The notes under the pieces are model-generated. The model had not been told where the DNA came from, did no database searches, and worked only from the letters and a program-made list of their open reading frames with translations. A stretch of DNA of 64,000 nt, taken from Prinia subflava. Taxonomy: Eukaryota > Chordata > Aves > Passeriformes > Cisticolidae. The stretch's first letter is position 1. Every line of letters begins with the position of its first letter. The stretch covers positions 22,843,662 to 22,907,661 of the forward strand of contig NC_086283.1 in the NCBI RefSeq assembly GCF_021018805.1, read 5' to 3'. Positions 47,001 to 53,400 of the stretch are shown here, one piece after another. A program made the translations under genes and the position numbers.

Positions 47001-50000
47001 TGCGGACAGCCCCACTGACCCCAATTCTGACAGTAGAGCTGCCATCCACAGGGTGTGTCCTGAGCCCTGTGCCCAAAGCAGCAGAGCCACCCCAGCTCCA
47101 GGTCCCTCCACTTCCAGGGCCACCAGAGCCAATGGCTGTGGGCCACCTTGTTTAGGATGGAACAGGTTTAACTCTGGGTGTGTCACTGCACAAAGACTCC
47201 CATGGCACCAACCAGTGGGATGATGAAAGGCAGGACATCTACCCCCCGCCACAGCCCCATCCCTGGTTCCAGGTCCTGCTGACACACACACCCTTCCCCT
47301 CCTCCTCCTCTTGCTCCCAAAGATCAATCACCCGCCTCCCCAGCACCCACAAACCCCTCATGGCAAAGCAGCCCCAGCCCCAGAGGTTTGATCAGGGCAG
47401 CAGCAGCTGTGCACAACCCCCATGGATCAGCCTGCAGCTGTACTGTGAGTCCCTCCTGCCCCACAGTCATGGGTGAGACTCTCCAGTGACACAAAGCCGT
47501 GGGGCTCTGAGCCAGGGGTGGCCTTCCTGCCCATGGCATTGCAGTGTCAAGGCTCTGGAGCTCCCCATGGGATTACCTGCTCAGCACAAAGCTGCTCAAC
47601 ACAAAGACAAGAGGACCTGAAAAAGAACCAAGGTCCCTTTGCAAATATATTCTCTTGAAAATAGCAGGTTTTGGGGAAAATTACACTGCTGGCAGAAGAA
47701 CCCAGCAACTGGACATTCCCCTTCCCATGACCCCTGCTCATCCCACAGCAAGGGCACTCCTGCCCCAAAAATTATTGCTGCAGCTTACCTGCATCTTTTT
47801 TATCTTCTAACAACGTGAATTTCTGTGAAAAGAAAGAAAGAAAGAAAAAAAAAAAACCAGAAATCATTTTTTAAAATCATTTTGATTCTTACATTTGTGG
47901 AATGCTACCCCTCATATCTGGGCTTGGTCCGTGCTCTAGCCTCCCCTCTGCCCAGAGGTGACCTGAGACCAGCAGTGTTGATCCGGAGCTTTGACCAGCA
48001 ATGCTGCTCCTGCCACAGGACAAGCAGAGCCCTGACAAAGGCTTCTCCCAAGGGCATCCGCCCCACTGGTATTAAAACACCACGGCCACTCTCAGGGGCC
48101 CTGAGCACCAGGCCAACATGGTGTGCCCTGCAGGCACCCACCACCCTGGCTCCCGAGGGAAGCCACGAGAAATGGGAGTCACAGCAGCCAAGCCTCGGCA
48201 GCACTTCGGAAACAGCAGCAATTTGCAGAGGTGGAGGAGCGGCAGAAGGTCCCCATTCCTGGTCCTGAGGTGAGCACAGAGCCTGGGACGCTTCCCAGTC
48301 TCTCTCTGGGTGCACATGAGCCCCTCCAGTGCTGCTGCCCCACGAACGGGCCAGAAGTGCCGGCGGGATCACTGCAGGAATGCGCTGTGCTGCTGAGCCG
48401 GACTTTCCCACGGACCCCCGGGACCCCTCTTCCTGCCGGGGCAGCAGGGCTGAGGATGACCCAGGGAAGACAGGCTTAACCATGTCCCTGCTGCTGTGCT
48501 TCCCGCAGCACCGCCTGCCCGAGGGGAGCCATCCCCAGGGCTGGAGTCGTCGCTGTGGCCTCACAGCGTGCCCGTGTCCACAGGGGAGGTCACCCAGCTC
48601 CTCTGGAGGCTTTGGCATTGTCCAGTCTGTTCCCACACCTTTCTTTTCCCACAAAATCTTCCACCAGCCACAGATCCACCTCTTTTAACCTGGAAAGCTT
48701 TAATCTCACAGACAGAGCCCAGCATGTTTCTCCCTGTTCAAGAAATTCCTCAGCAAAGAAGGTGAGAATTCCTCGCCTGTTCATGGGGAGCAGCTAAGCA
48801 GCACTGGCATGGGGAGGAGAGCATGTCCAGGCTGAAGCAGAAGCCTCAGCCCTACAGGTGCCCACTGAAGGCAACCAGGAGGATGATGCCCTGGCCAGCT
48901 GGGTCACCAGACCCCATGTTGGGCAAAAGAGATGGGCTGAAGCCAGTGAACTGCTGGGTGCTTCCAAGGAGGCTGAAACCCATGGGCACCAGAGTCTGTA
49001 CAGGCCAAGCTGGAACCATCCCACGCTGCAGCTCTGCCAGTGGCGCTGCAGGACCCAGTGTCCATGTCCGTGCCACCACCAGGATGATGGCAATGCCAAC
49101 ATGCAGCACACAGGGACGAGCAGGGTTAATGAGGACAGCTAAGCTCTCCAGAGACAGCAGGGACGAGACAGCAGGGACAAGACAGCCACTAATATTACCA
49201 GTGAATTTCACAAATGTCATTTTTAGACTCAACTATTTTAAGCATTGCACTGAAAGCCCGGGGGACAGTGTGCATTCCACATCCATTTCACCACAGCAGA
49301 TCCACTCACCCAGCACAGCCCGGTGTACAGCACTGCCTGAAAAAGGGATTCTACCACTTTTCCCAATCTGAAACTCCTGAAATTCACACTAACTATAACT
49401 CCACAATCTCCCCAGCTCACCTCCCACCACACTGCATAGGCTGGGACAGAATAAACCAACAGTGATCAGGAGCAGGCAGGCACCTTGTTATTAAGGTGGC
49501 AGATGAAGAATTAAACCCTAACAAAAAATCTCAGATGCCACGCTGAGAACTGCATGCTGCAGGAAATGAAAAACTGGGGGCCCTTGGCTTCACTGCTCCT
49601 TTGTCATCTTGCTCACAGCTGCCCTGACCCTCCTCAGCCACGCCACGGGAGACCTGAGCCTCTGGGTTCGGAAGGATGTCCCAGCCTGGCCGCACCATGC
49701 AAGCAGGCACGGCAGGACCCTCTTGGCATGTGCTGAACATCTCGGGGGGCTGAGGGTGCACACAGACACGCAGACACACAGATGCACAGAGCCCAGTGCC
49801 GCGCTCGCCGGGCACAGCCCCCTGCCCACCCAGGGCTGCTGCTGCCGGGACACGGTGACCCAGCAAAGGGCAGCGGGCGAGCTCAGGGCACAGGGACCAG
49901 CGCGCCCACACATGGCCCGGCCAAAATTAAAACCTCTCACACGCACGTGAGGCGCGGGCACGACACCCCCCCGAGCAGACGTCGACACCGTGAGCAAGCT

Positions 50001-50143
50001 GAGCCCCGCCGGGGCCGCGTCCCCAGCGCCCTTTACGGAGGCTTCTCCTGAAACCGGAGGGTGTCAGGGACGGACACCGTGGAGCAGCGCTCTCTTACCT
50101 TGGCTCTTTTGAAGCAAGCCCAGAAGAAATCCAGCAATGGCAT
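9749..50143 (-). CDS. STARD8: STARD8 (DLC3): Rho GTPase-activating protein with SAM, RhoGAP and START domains, complete 15-exon coding model
   Basis: Exons, 5' to 3': 50143-50099, 47822-47789, 17905-17834, 16512-16431, 15357-15294, 15003-13646, 13100-12927, 12460-12301, 12037-11839, 11714-11504, 11353-11239, 10942-10727, 10516-10299, 10151-9975, 9866-9749. They total 3243 nt, 1080 residues plus stop; human STARD8 is 1023 residues. Every junction is GT-AG and all phases agree. Domains: SAM about 27-92; serine-rich linker about 100-600 with a polybasic stretch at 223-246, a YDNV motif at Tyr432, an LD-like motif at 455-462 and an acidic run near 482-494; RhoGAP about 630-838 with arginine finger Arg668 in GIFRKSG and the LKQYFRDLPEP block at 704-714; START about 870-1075. 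By family knowledge it stimulates GTP hydrolysis by RhoA and Cdc42 at focal adhesions. Identity rests on near-identical RhoGAP blocks, the MPLLD start and YIPF6 synteny; DLC1 and STARD13 lack that start. No frameshift or premature stop was seen. Confidence 0.96.
9975..10151 (-). CDS. STARD8: STARD8 exon 14 (START domain)
   Basis: Encodes residues 983-1042, including WRTDLPRGACLLSSLSVEHD and LTSQYLIEPSTMGRSRVTHI, conserved DLC START strands. Acceptor TGTCGCAG, donor GTAACG. Confidence 0.96.
10299..10516 (-). CDS. STARD8: STARD8 exon 13 (START domain)
   Basis: Encodes GDGHPLRLWKVSTDVEAPPA through YHYVTDSMAPHPRRDCMVLR, residues 911-983, the central START beta-sheet. Acceptor GTCCGCTCAG, donor GTGAGG. 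Confidence 0.96.
10727..10942 (-). CDS. STARD8: STARD8 exon 12 (GAP-START junction)
   Basis: A symmetric 216-nt exon encoding residues 839-910 (VSHDILLQL to NTELSCKK). It leaves the GAP domain and enters the START domain near DLHSYFEQSVQNLLKE. Acceptor GGCTTTCAG, donor GTAAAT. Skipping it would keep the frame but remove the N-terminal START helix. Confidence 0.95.
11239..11353 (-). CDS. STARD8: STARD8 exon 11 (RhoGAP C-terminal part)
   Basis: Encodes RGTMGKPDQKDLNENMAATQ and GLSHMITDCKKLFQ, residues 800-838, the last RhoGAP helix. Acceptor CCCCCACAG, donor GTGGGT, exit phase 0. Confidence 0.95.
11504..11714 (-). CDS. STARD8: STARD8 exon 10 (RhoGAP, second half)
   Basis: Encodes residues 730-800, including PDENREVLQTLLYFLSDIAS and NLAVCLAPSIFH with Asn777, conserved RhoGAP helices. 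Acceptor CCCACAG, donor GTAAAG. Intron 9 upstream is only 124 bp. Confidence 0.96.
11839..12037 (-). CDS. STARD8: STARD8 exon 9 (RhoGAP catalytic core)
   Basis: Encodes VGIFRKSGVKSRIQALRHMN to FLQIYQ, residues 664-730. It carries the catalytic arginine finger Arg668 and Lys705 in LLKQYFRDLPEP, so GAP activity is expected. Two donor GTs overlap here (CCAGTGTAAGG). The second, GTAAGG, keeps frame and gives IYQFVSKEQ, aligning with human IYQLLPKDQ; the first breaks the frame. Confidence 0.95.
12301..12460 (-). CDS. STARD8: STARD8 exon 8 (start of RhoGAP domain)
   Basis: Encodes VPKFMKRSKVPDYRDKMVFG through SIQQAMRYLRSQCLDQ, residues 610-663. The FGVPP motif at 630 opens the RhoGAP fold. Acceptor CACTCTGCAG, donor GTGAGG, exit phase 0. 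Confidence 0.96.
12541..12566. repeat. (AC)13 microsatellite in STARD8 intron 7
   Basis: Thirteen perfect AC units. Confidence 0.95.
12927..13100 (-). CDS. STARD8: STARD8 exon 7 (linker before RhoGAP)
   Basis: Encodes KLRWHSFQNSHRPSLNSASL to VPHKQAWT, residues 552-610, a segment nearly identical across DLC proteins just before the GAP domain. Acceptor GTGTCCACAG, donor GTGAGC, exit phase 2. Confidence 0.96.
13523..13643 (+). mobile_element. CR1 LINE 3' tail in STARD8 intron 6
   Basis: Reads GGCTTGGAGCAATATGGTCT then AGTGGAAAGTGTCCCTG, a diverged AACGATGTGGTCTCTGTG stretch and a GGATTCTGTGAT end, matching the consensus order of CR1 3' tails in sense orientation. Its last bases reach the exon 6 splice donor. 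Confidence 0.75.
13646..15003 (-). CDS. STARD8: STARD8 exon 6 (large serine-rich linker exon)
   Basis: This 1358-nt exon encodes residues 100-552, from NEDSEEEDQ to GASLTRPCR. The linker between the SAM and RhoGAP domains is poorly conserved overall but keeps recognisable islands. These are a polybasic stretch at 223-246 (KKRRSRSFLKRIESLRKK), DHKPGTFPKSLSIESLCP, SVYDNV with Tyr432 (the counterpart of the DLC1 tensin-SH2 site), LDDILQDVW at 455 (an LD-like motif used by DLC1 for talin/FAK), a poly-Glu run near 482-494, and the terminal RRDSGVGASLTRPCR. By family knowledge this region directs focal-adhesion targeting and carries regulatory phosphorylation sites. The donor is GTATCA, a weaker match than the others, and the intron just beyond it is CR1-derived. 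Confidence 0.95.
15294..15357 (-). CDS. STARD8: STARD8 exon 5 (end of SAM domain)
   Basis: Encodes RRLMTLNTCASMKLDVHFQ and RKQ, residues 78-99, closing the SAM domain. The CASMKLDVHFQRK block is diagnostic of the DLC family. Acceptor TTTCTTGCAG, donor GTACGT, exit phase 0. Confidence 0.96.
16431..16512 (-). CDS. STARD8: STARD8 exon 4 (SAM domain, second part)
   Basis: Encodes SSFPIDISAVKKDHSFLDQD and SLKSLC, residues 51-78, the central SAM helices. Acceptor CTCCCCAG, donor GTAACG. The other nearby AG, two bases downstream, would put a stop in frame almost at once, so this acceptor is preferred. Confidence 0.95.
17075..17235. promoter_or_regulatory. Small CpG-rich island in STARD8 intron 3
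   Basis: A short pocket of CpG-dense sequence around GTGGCTGCGGCCGCCGG lies between exons 3 and 4. It includes GAACAATGG, a SOX-type core. It could be an internal promoter or enhancer; no supporting exon was identified. Confidence 0.3.
17834..17905 (-). CDS. STARD8: STARD8 exon 3 (first part of SAM domain)
   Basis: Encodes EIEAKKACDWLRAAGFPQY and the following AQLYE, the hallmark start of the DLC-family SAM domain, residues 27-51. The acceptor is TTTCTTTCTTGCAG and the donor GTGAGAG. The first two bases complete the Glu codon begun by the G at the end of exon 2. Confidence 0.96.
21663..21758. repeat. Two-copy 48-bp tandem duplication
   Basis: Copy 1 (21663-21710) and copy 2 (21711-21758) differ at only a few positions. 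Each includes CTATAAGCAGAA and TTGCCTGCTTTTTACAGGAA. Confidence 0.9.
22910..22928 (+). repeat. Poly(A) tract next to a CR1 tail
   Basis: Uninterrupted run of 19 A, immediately left of an antisense CR1 3' end. Confidence 0.9.
22936..23030 (-). mobile_element. CR1 LINE 3' tail
   Basis: Begins GCATAGGATCATGGAATCAT then GGGATGGTTTAAGCCGG and continues with CAAGGCCACCACTAACCC, the reverse complement of a CR1 3' end ending in ATGATTCCATGATCCTATG. Confidence 0.8.
23818..23945 (-). mobile_element. CR1 LINE 3' tail
   Basis: Contains GGGTTGGAAAGGACCTTAGA, GCCATGGACAGGGACACCTT and CCATCCAACCTGGCCTAGAA in order, a typical CR1 3' region in reverse orientation. Confidence 0.85.
25540..25965. promoter_or_regulatory. 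Moderate CpG-rich segment in STARD8 intron 2
   Basis: CpG-enriched sequence just left of the 50-A tract. No convincing exon or donor was seen; it may be the shore of the stronger island at 26.4 kb. Confidence 0.25.
25973..26022 (+). repeat. Uninterrupted run of 50 A
   Basis: Fifty consecutive A on the plus strand, hence 50 T (U) in the STARD8 primary transcript. No recognisable retroelement body sits directly beside it, and exact length may be affected by sequencing or assembly. Confidence 0.9.
26390..26665 (-). promoter_or_regulatory. CpG island with possible alternative STARD8 first exon
   Basis: Dense CpGs with a donor on the gene's strand at 26290-26289 (GCCATG|GTGAGTC). The ATG immediately before the donor would not join exon 3 in the SAM frame, so a first exon here would be non-coding or start at an internal Met. 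Confidence 0.3.
30936..31200 (-). mobile_element. CR1 LINE 3' fragment (about 260 bp)
   Basis: Runs from GGGATCACAGAATCTTGGAA through CATCCAGTTCCAACCCCTGC and GCAACCTGTGCCACCACCCT to AAACATTTCTTCCCAGTGC, the consensus order of CR1 in reverse. Confidence 0.9.
31204..31225 (+). repeat. Poly(A) tract (22 A)
   Basis: Uninterrupted A run adjoining the CR1 fragment on its left. Confidence 0.9.
32441..32463 (+). repeat. Poly(T) tract (23 T)
   Basis: Uninterrupted T run, possibly the poly(A) end of a reverse-oriented retroposed copy; no source gene was recognised. Confidence 0.85.
37704..37977 (-). mobile_element. CR1 LINE 3' fragment
   Basis: Contains CTCACAGAACCTCATTTGGG, GCCAAGGCCACCGCTAACCC, GGGTAGCCTGTGCCAGGGCT and GAGGCCACTGTATCTCTCTA in CR1 reverse order. 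Confidence 0.88.
38185..38545 (-). promoter_or_regulatory. CpG island in STARD8 intron 2 with possible alternative first exon
   Basis: One of the densest CpG clusters in the window. On the gene's strand a donor CTGAAG|GTAAAT ends at 38164. An open frame entering that donor in phase 1 (from 38524) would join exon 3 in frame. Its predicted peptide is Pro/Ala/Arg-rich low complexity, so a non-coding first exon is equally likely. Confidence 0.4.
38562..38974 (+). mobile_element. CR1 LINE 3' fragment (about 410 bp)
   Basis: The longest CR1 piece here, sense orientation: CTCCAAGGGCTGGAACCCCT, GAGAAGAGAAGGCTCCAGGG, AATTCTTCCTTATGAGGGTG, GCACAGGTTGCTCAGAGAAG and the end ACCATTCTGTGATCCTGTG. Confidence 0.92.
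40490..40690. promoter_or_regulatory. CpG island in STARD8 intron 2
   Basis: CpG-dense sequence around GCAGCGCGGGGCGGCCGCCG. No strong donor was found on either strand nearby. Confidence 0.3.
43010..43690 (-). promoter_or_regulatory. Large CpG island in STARD8 intron 2 with strong donor
   Basis: The largest CpG island in the window, about 680 bp. On the gene's strand it contains GGGCGGGCAG|GTGAGTGCG with exon end at 43161. The island and donor arrangement looks like an alternative promoter with its first exon. Confidence 0.5.
43161..43488 (-). other. STARD8: Possible alternative STARD8 first exon in the 43-kb CpG island
   Basis: An open frame from ATG 43488 reaches the donor in phase 1, ending GCA G exactly as exon 2 does, so splicing to exon 3 would restore a Glu codon and the SAM frame. 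The encoded 109 residues are Gly/Arg/Ala-rich low complexity, so coding use is doubtful; a phase match has a one-in-three chance of being accidental. Confidence 0.35.
47789..47822 (-). CDS. STARD8: STARD8 exon 2, 34-nt microexon
   Basis: Encodes KFTLLEDKKDA plus the first base of a Glu codon. The acceptor TTTTCACAG follows a long CTTT/T-rich tract, and the donor is GTAAGC. It enters in phase 0 from exon 1 and leaves in phase 1, exactly what the SAM exon needs. It matches the short FPLL..KK segment between the start peptide and the SAM domain in human STARD8. It is too short for ordinary ORF detection. Confidence 0.88.
47823..47860 (-). repeat. CTTT-type microsatellite serving as the exon 2 polypyrimidine tract
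   Basis: On the plus strand a GAAA-type repeat followed by a run of A; on the gene's strand (T)n(CTTT)n runs directly into TTTTCACAG of exon 2. Confidence 0.8.
47823..50098 (-). other. STARD8: STARD8 intron 1
   Basis: About 2.3 kb between exon 1 and the microexon. Apart from the CTTT-type tract at its 3' end I see no exon or repeat in it. Confidence 0.75.
50099..50143 (-). CDS. STARD8: STARD8 exon 1 (start codon, 15 codons)
   Basis: The exon reads MPLLDFFWACFKRAK and is followed directly by a consensus donor GTAAGAG, phase 0. The human short isoform also starts with MPLLD and has the same hydrophobic/aromatic then basic pattern, which fixes this ATG. It lies inside a CpG island, as expected for a first exon. 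The ORF is open further upstream, but only as GC-rich low-complexity sequence. Confidence 0.93.
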
Positions 50144-50400
50144 GATGTGCGGGGCGGGGGCCCGGCAGACCCCCCTAGACGGCGGCGGTGCCCCCGGCGG
50201 CGGGGAGAGACCCCCCCGGCACCCCCATGGCAGCGCGGCGGCGGCGGAGCCGGGCACAGCCCAGGGCGGGCAGCGGGGCCGGCGCGGAGGGAGGAGCGGG
50301 AGGCAGCGGCGGAGGCGGGCCAGCATTCAAACCCTGCACCGTTATTCAGTTGGTTGGGAACTTGGCTTGGGAGCGATTGAAATTCCCTGAAGATTGCGAG
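50100..50400 (-). promoter_or_regulatory. STARD8: CpG-island promoter and 5'UTR of STARD8 exon 1
   Basis: A dense CpG island covers the exon-1 start codon and about 200 bp upstream on the gene's strand, with many GGCGG and GCGGCGG runs. It falls off to ordinary sequence near 50350-50400. No clear TATA box was seen, consistent with a dispersed CpG promoter; the start site is probably within 50150-50340. Confidence 0.7.
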
Positions 50401-53400
50401 TTTTAAACAGCTCCAGGTTTTCCTTCCTGCCTGGAACGCACCGAGCTGCTCCCCATTCCCAGGCAGTGGGAAGGGGCGAGAGGTGACCGGCGCTCCAGAG
50501 CAGGAGAAAGGGGGATTTTGGCTGTCAAAGGCACACGTAGGACGTTAGAAGCCCGAGCCCTGGACGGTTCAGATTGTCACTCTGGTCCTGCCCGAGCTGA
50601 CTGGCAGCTCCCGGTGCTCTCCTCTGCGAGGCACGGGGTGGACCCAGCCATGGCGCCATCCCTGGTTGCTCAGGTGCTGCTGGCATCACCAGGGGCACAG
50701 CAGGCATCTCTATCACAGAGCGGGGGCATCCAGGGCCAGCCTGCTGGTGGGATCCCAGCAGGGCAAACATCACAGGGGAATCCCCCCAGCCACCAAGTAC
50801 AGCTGAGCCCTTCACTCCAGCTATCTACAGCTCCTTCTCTGCCTTCTGCAAACATTATCCTTTCAAAAGTGCCACAATAAAAGGTCACATCAGAAACATT
50901 TTTGCCAGCCCCCCACTCGCAGCCCCCCGGGCCAGAACTCTTCCTGCAGGCAAGTAAGAACATCCCACAAACTGGTGATTTGTGTCAGCAGTTCAGAAGG
51001 AGCAAGGGCAAGCAGATCCACAGTGATGCTTGGGCTCAGCCCTGCTCCCATGAGACCCTTGGTGGCTGTCACCCGCTCTGGACTGGCATCAGGCTCCCCA
51101 GTGGCATCACTCCTGCCCACTGCCCATCTCGGGCTGGTGTCAGCTCCACTCCAACGGGACCTGTGAGCGGGAACACGAGCCAGAGCAAAATGGTTCTGGT
51201 CAGGATGTGACATGTCTGTACCCAGCCCCCAGCAGTTGGTGCCTGTGGCAGCTGTGTCCAGTGCCACGTGTCAGACAGGGGAGGCCAGAACAGGGTGCAG
51301 GGTGCCTCCCCAAAGCATAAATATGGGGAGGATAAGGCAAGGACAAAAAGCACAGAAGGCCACGGCACAGCGGAGCTGGAACGTATGCACCTGCCTGGAG
51401 AGGATGGCGTGAGGCACTGCCTGCATACAGCATCCAGCAGACCTGACCAGCACCAGGGCCCTGGATTGGCAGCAGTGCCCTGGTGGCACCAGCACAGCTC
51501 TGCCATGGCCCAGCAGGGCCCTGCCGTGGCCCCAGCAGCAGCTCGCAGGCAGCATCAGTCCCAGCGCCAGCTCCAGCTGCCTCCTTCCATCTCCCCCTCA
51601 CTCATTCCTCTGGCAGCGCTCCCGGCCTTGGCACCAGCTGCAGCTCCTCACCCTGTCCCCTGCATTACTGGTGTTACTGGGCCAGTGCAGCAGGGCTGGG
51701 GACACCAAGGCACAGCACAAGCTTTGTACATCAATCCCTTTCCTCCTCCCTTAAAAACCCAGGGCTGGGAAGACAGTCTCACCTCTGCGGCATGTTGCCC
51801 ACCAGGATCACTTCTCCTAGCAAGGATTTTCCCCACAGGATTTAAAGCTCAACACCACTGCCCGACAGCCACCCACCTTCCATAACTTACCCACCGCTGC
51901 CTCAAGGGCTGCAGGTTTTACCCCAAGGACTTGCAAACAGTCCCCTGCAGGGTGAAGGCAGCTGAGGCACTGCTGACTGCCAGACATCCCCATTCAGCTC
52001 ACTGGGCACTGCTCTCATAGGGCTGAGGCTGCCACGAGAACACTACCACAGCCAGGACATGGAAGGACACTGCCAGCACAGGGTCCTGTGCAAGGCTCTG
52101 CCACTGACACTCCAGAGAGTACAAGGAGACCCTTCAATGATTCTACAGGCTCTACTACCCCAAAGCAGGGCATCCAGGCCTGGGCTGGGGATGAAGGTAG
52201 CTCTCACAAGGAGGGACTGTCTCTTCAGGGAGGGTGGCACTGCCAGGCTTGGTGGCACTGGGCTCCTCTTCCCAACAGAGGCTCACCCTTCAGCACCATG
52301 CATGGTTCTGGAATGGGACAGGCCGTCCAGCTTCAGCCATAATCCTGCCAGGACCCAGAGAATTGCTCCTGCTCAGGTCCTGCTCCCACTTCCTCCAGAA
52401 GCCAAAAAAGCCAAGCTAGCACAAATAGAAGCAGTCTGTCTCCTTCCCAGGCCTGGGAGACAAACCACAGCAGTTTCTGCATACTTGTGTAGCTTCTTCC
52501 TACCCGGTCATCCCAAAAGCATTCCAGTAATGCTACATCTTGGATCCTTCCTCAGCGTGCCAGGACACTATCCTTGGCAGGAATAGCTCCTGGGGACTGG
52601 ATCCCTGGGGAAGGGCAGGAGCTGTGCACACCAAGTGGGTATTTCTGAGTGGCAAAGGGACACAGACCCCACTGCTGCATTTGACTCTTCCCAAAATTCC
52701 TAAGGTACCCACTCCACAAACAAGCTCACAGGACAAGCAAAAGCAATATCCATTCATTCTATAAATAAATATATGTGTGTGTGTGACTATCCTCCTCAGA
52801 CCCACATGAGAACCCATTTTAAACTTGAATTAATTTTGAGAAGCCGATTCCAAGGAAAACGTCACCCTGTGCACATTCACTATGAGCTTCCCACTGCTGC
52901 CCACAGTGCCCGAAGCTGGGACAGACACCAGGATGTCACCAGTCAGCCCCAGCACTGCCACACACATCCCGCGCTCTCCGAAGGTCATGGGATAGGGCCG
53001 GTATTTTGGAGGACAGGTACAGCCTCTTCCCACAACGGATCATTCCCTGGAGGATCCCGTGTCCCCGCGGCCGGAGCTATTTCTGTGCGCTGATGAGCTA
53101 TTGCTGTCCCGGCTGTCGCACGGGATCAGTGACAGCTCGGGCTGGTGGCGGCCGGGCCGTGTCCCCGCAGCCACAGAAGCCCCCGCTGGCAGCGCCGGAG
53201 CCGTGGGGTGTGCGCAGGGGTGTGAGGGGGGGGCTCCCCTCGGCCAGCCGAGCCCAGAGCGGGCCGCACACGGGGATTTTCCACTTTCCGCCGTGCATCG
53301 GCATTTCCTGAGGCTGGGAAGGGCGCAGCTCCCGCCGAGCTGGTGTTTTCCCATTAGCATAGCGGGAACAGGGACCCTTTTCTTCTTCCGACGCCGGACA

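Larger units (their letters stand above)
17906..47788 (-). other. STARD8: STARD8 intron 2 (about 29.9 kb)
   Basis: A single large intron between the 34-nt exon 2 and the SAM exon 3. It contains CR1 tails, poly(A) tracts, a 48-bp tandem duplication and several CpG islands, all listed separately. I examined the longer open frames (for example 19180-20208, 34877-35677 and 40110-40883) and saw no domain, codon pattern or splice structure supporting a nested gene. Stretches 18000-21600, 27000-30900, 33000-37700 and 44000-47700 show nothing I can name. Confidence 0.75.

Noticed and set aside
47905..48654. 249-codon minus-strand open frame in intron 1
   Set aside because: No strong donor toward exon 2 and no recognisable protein features.
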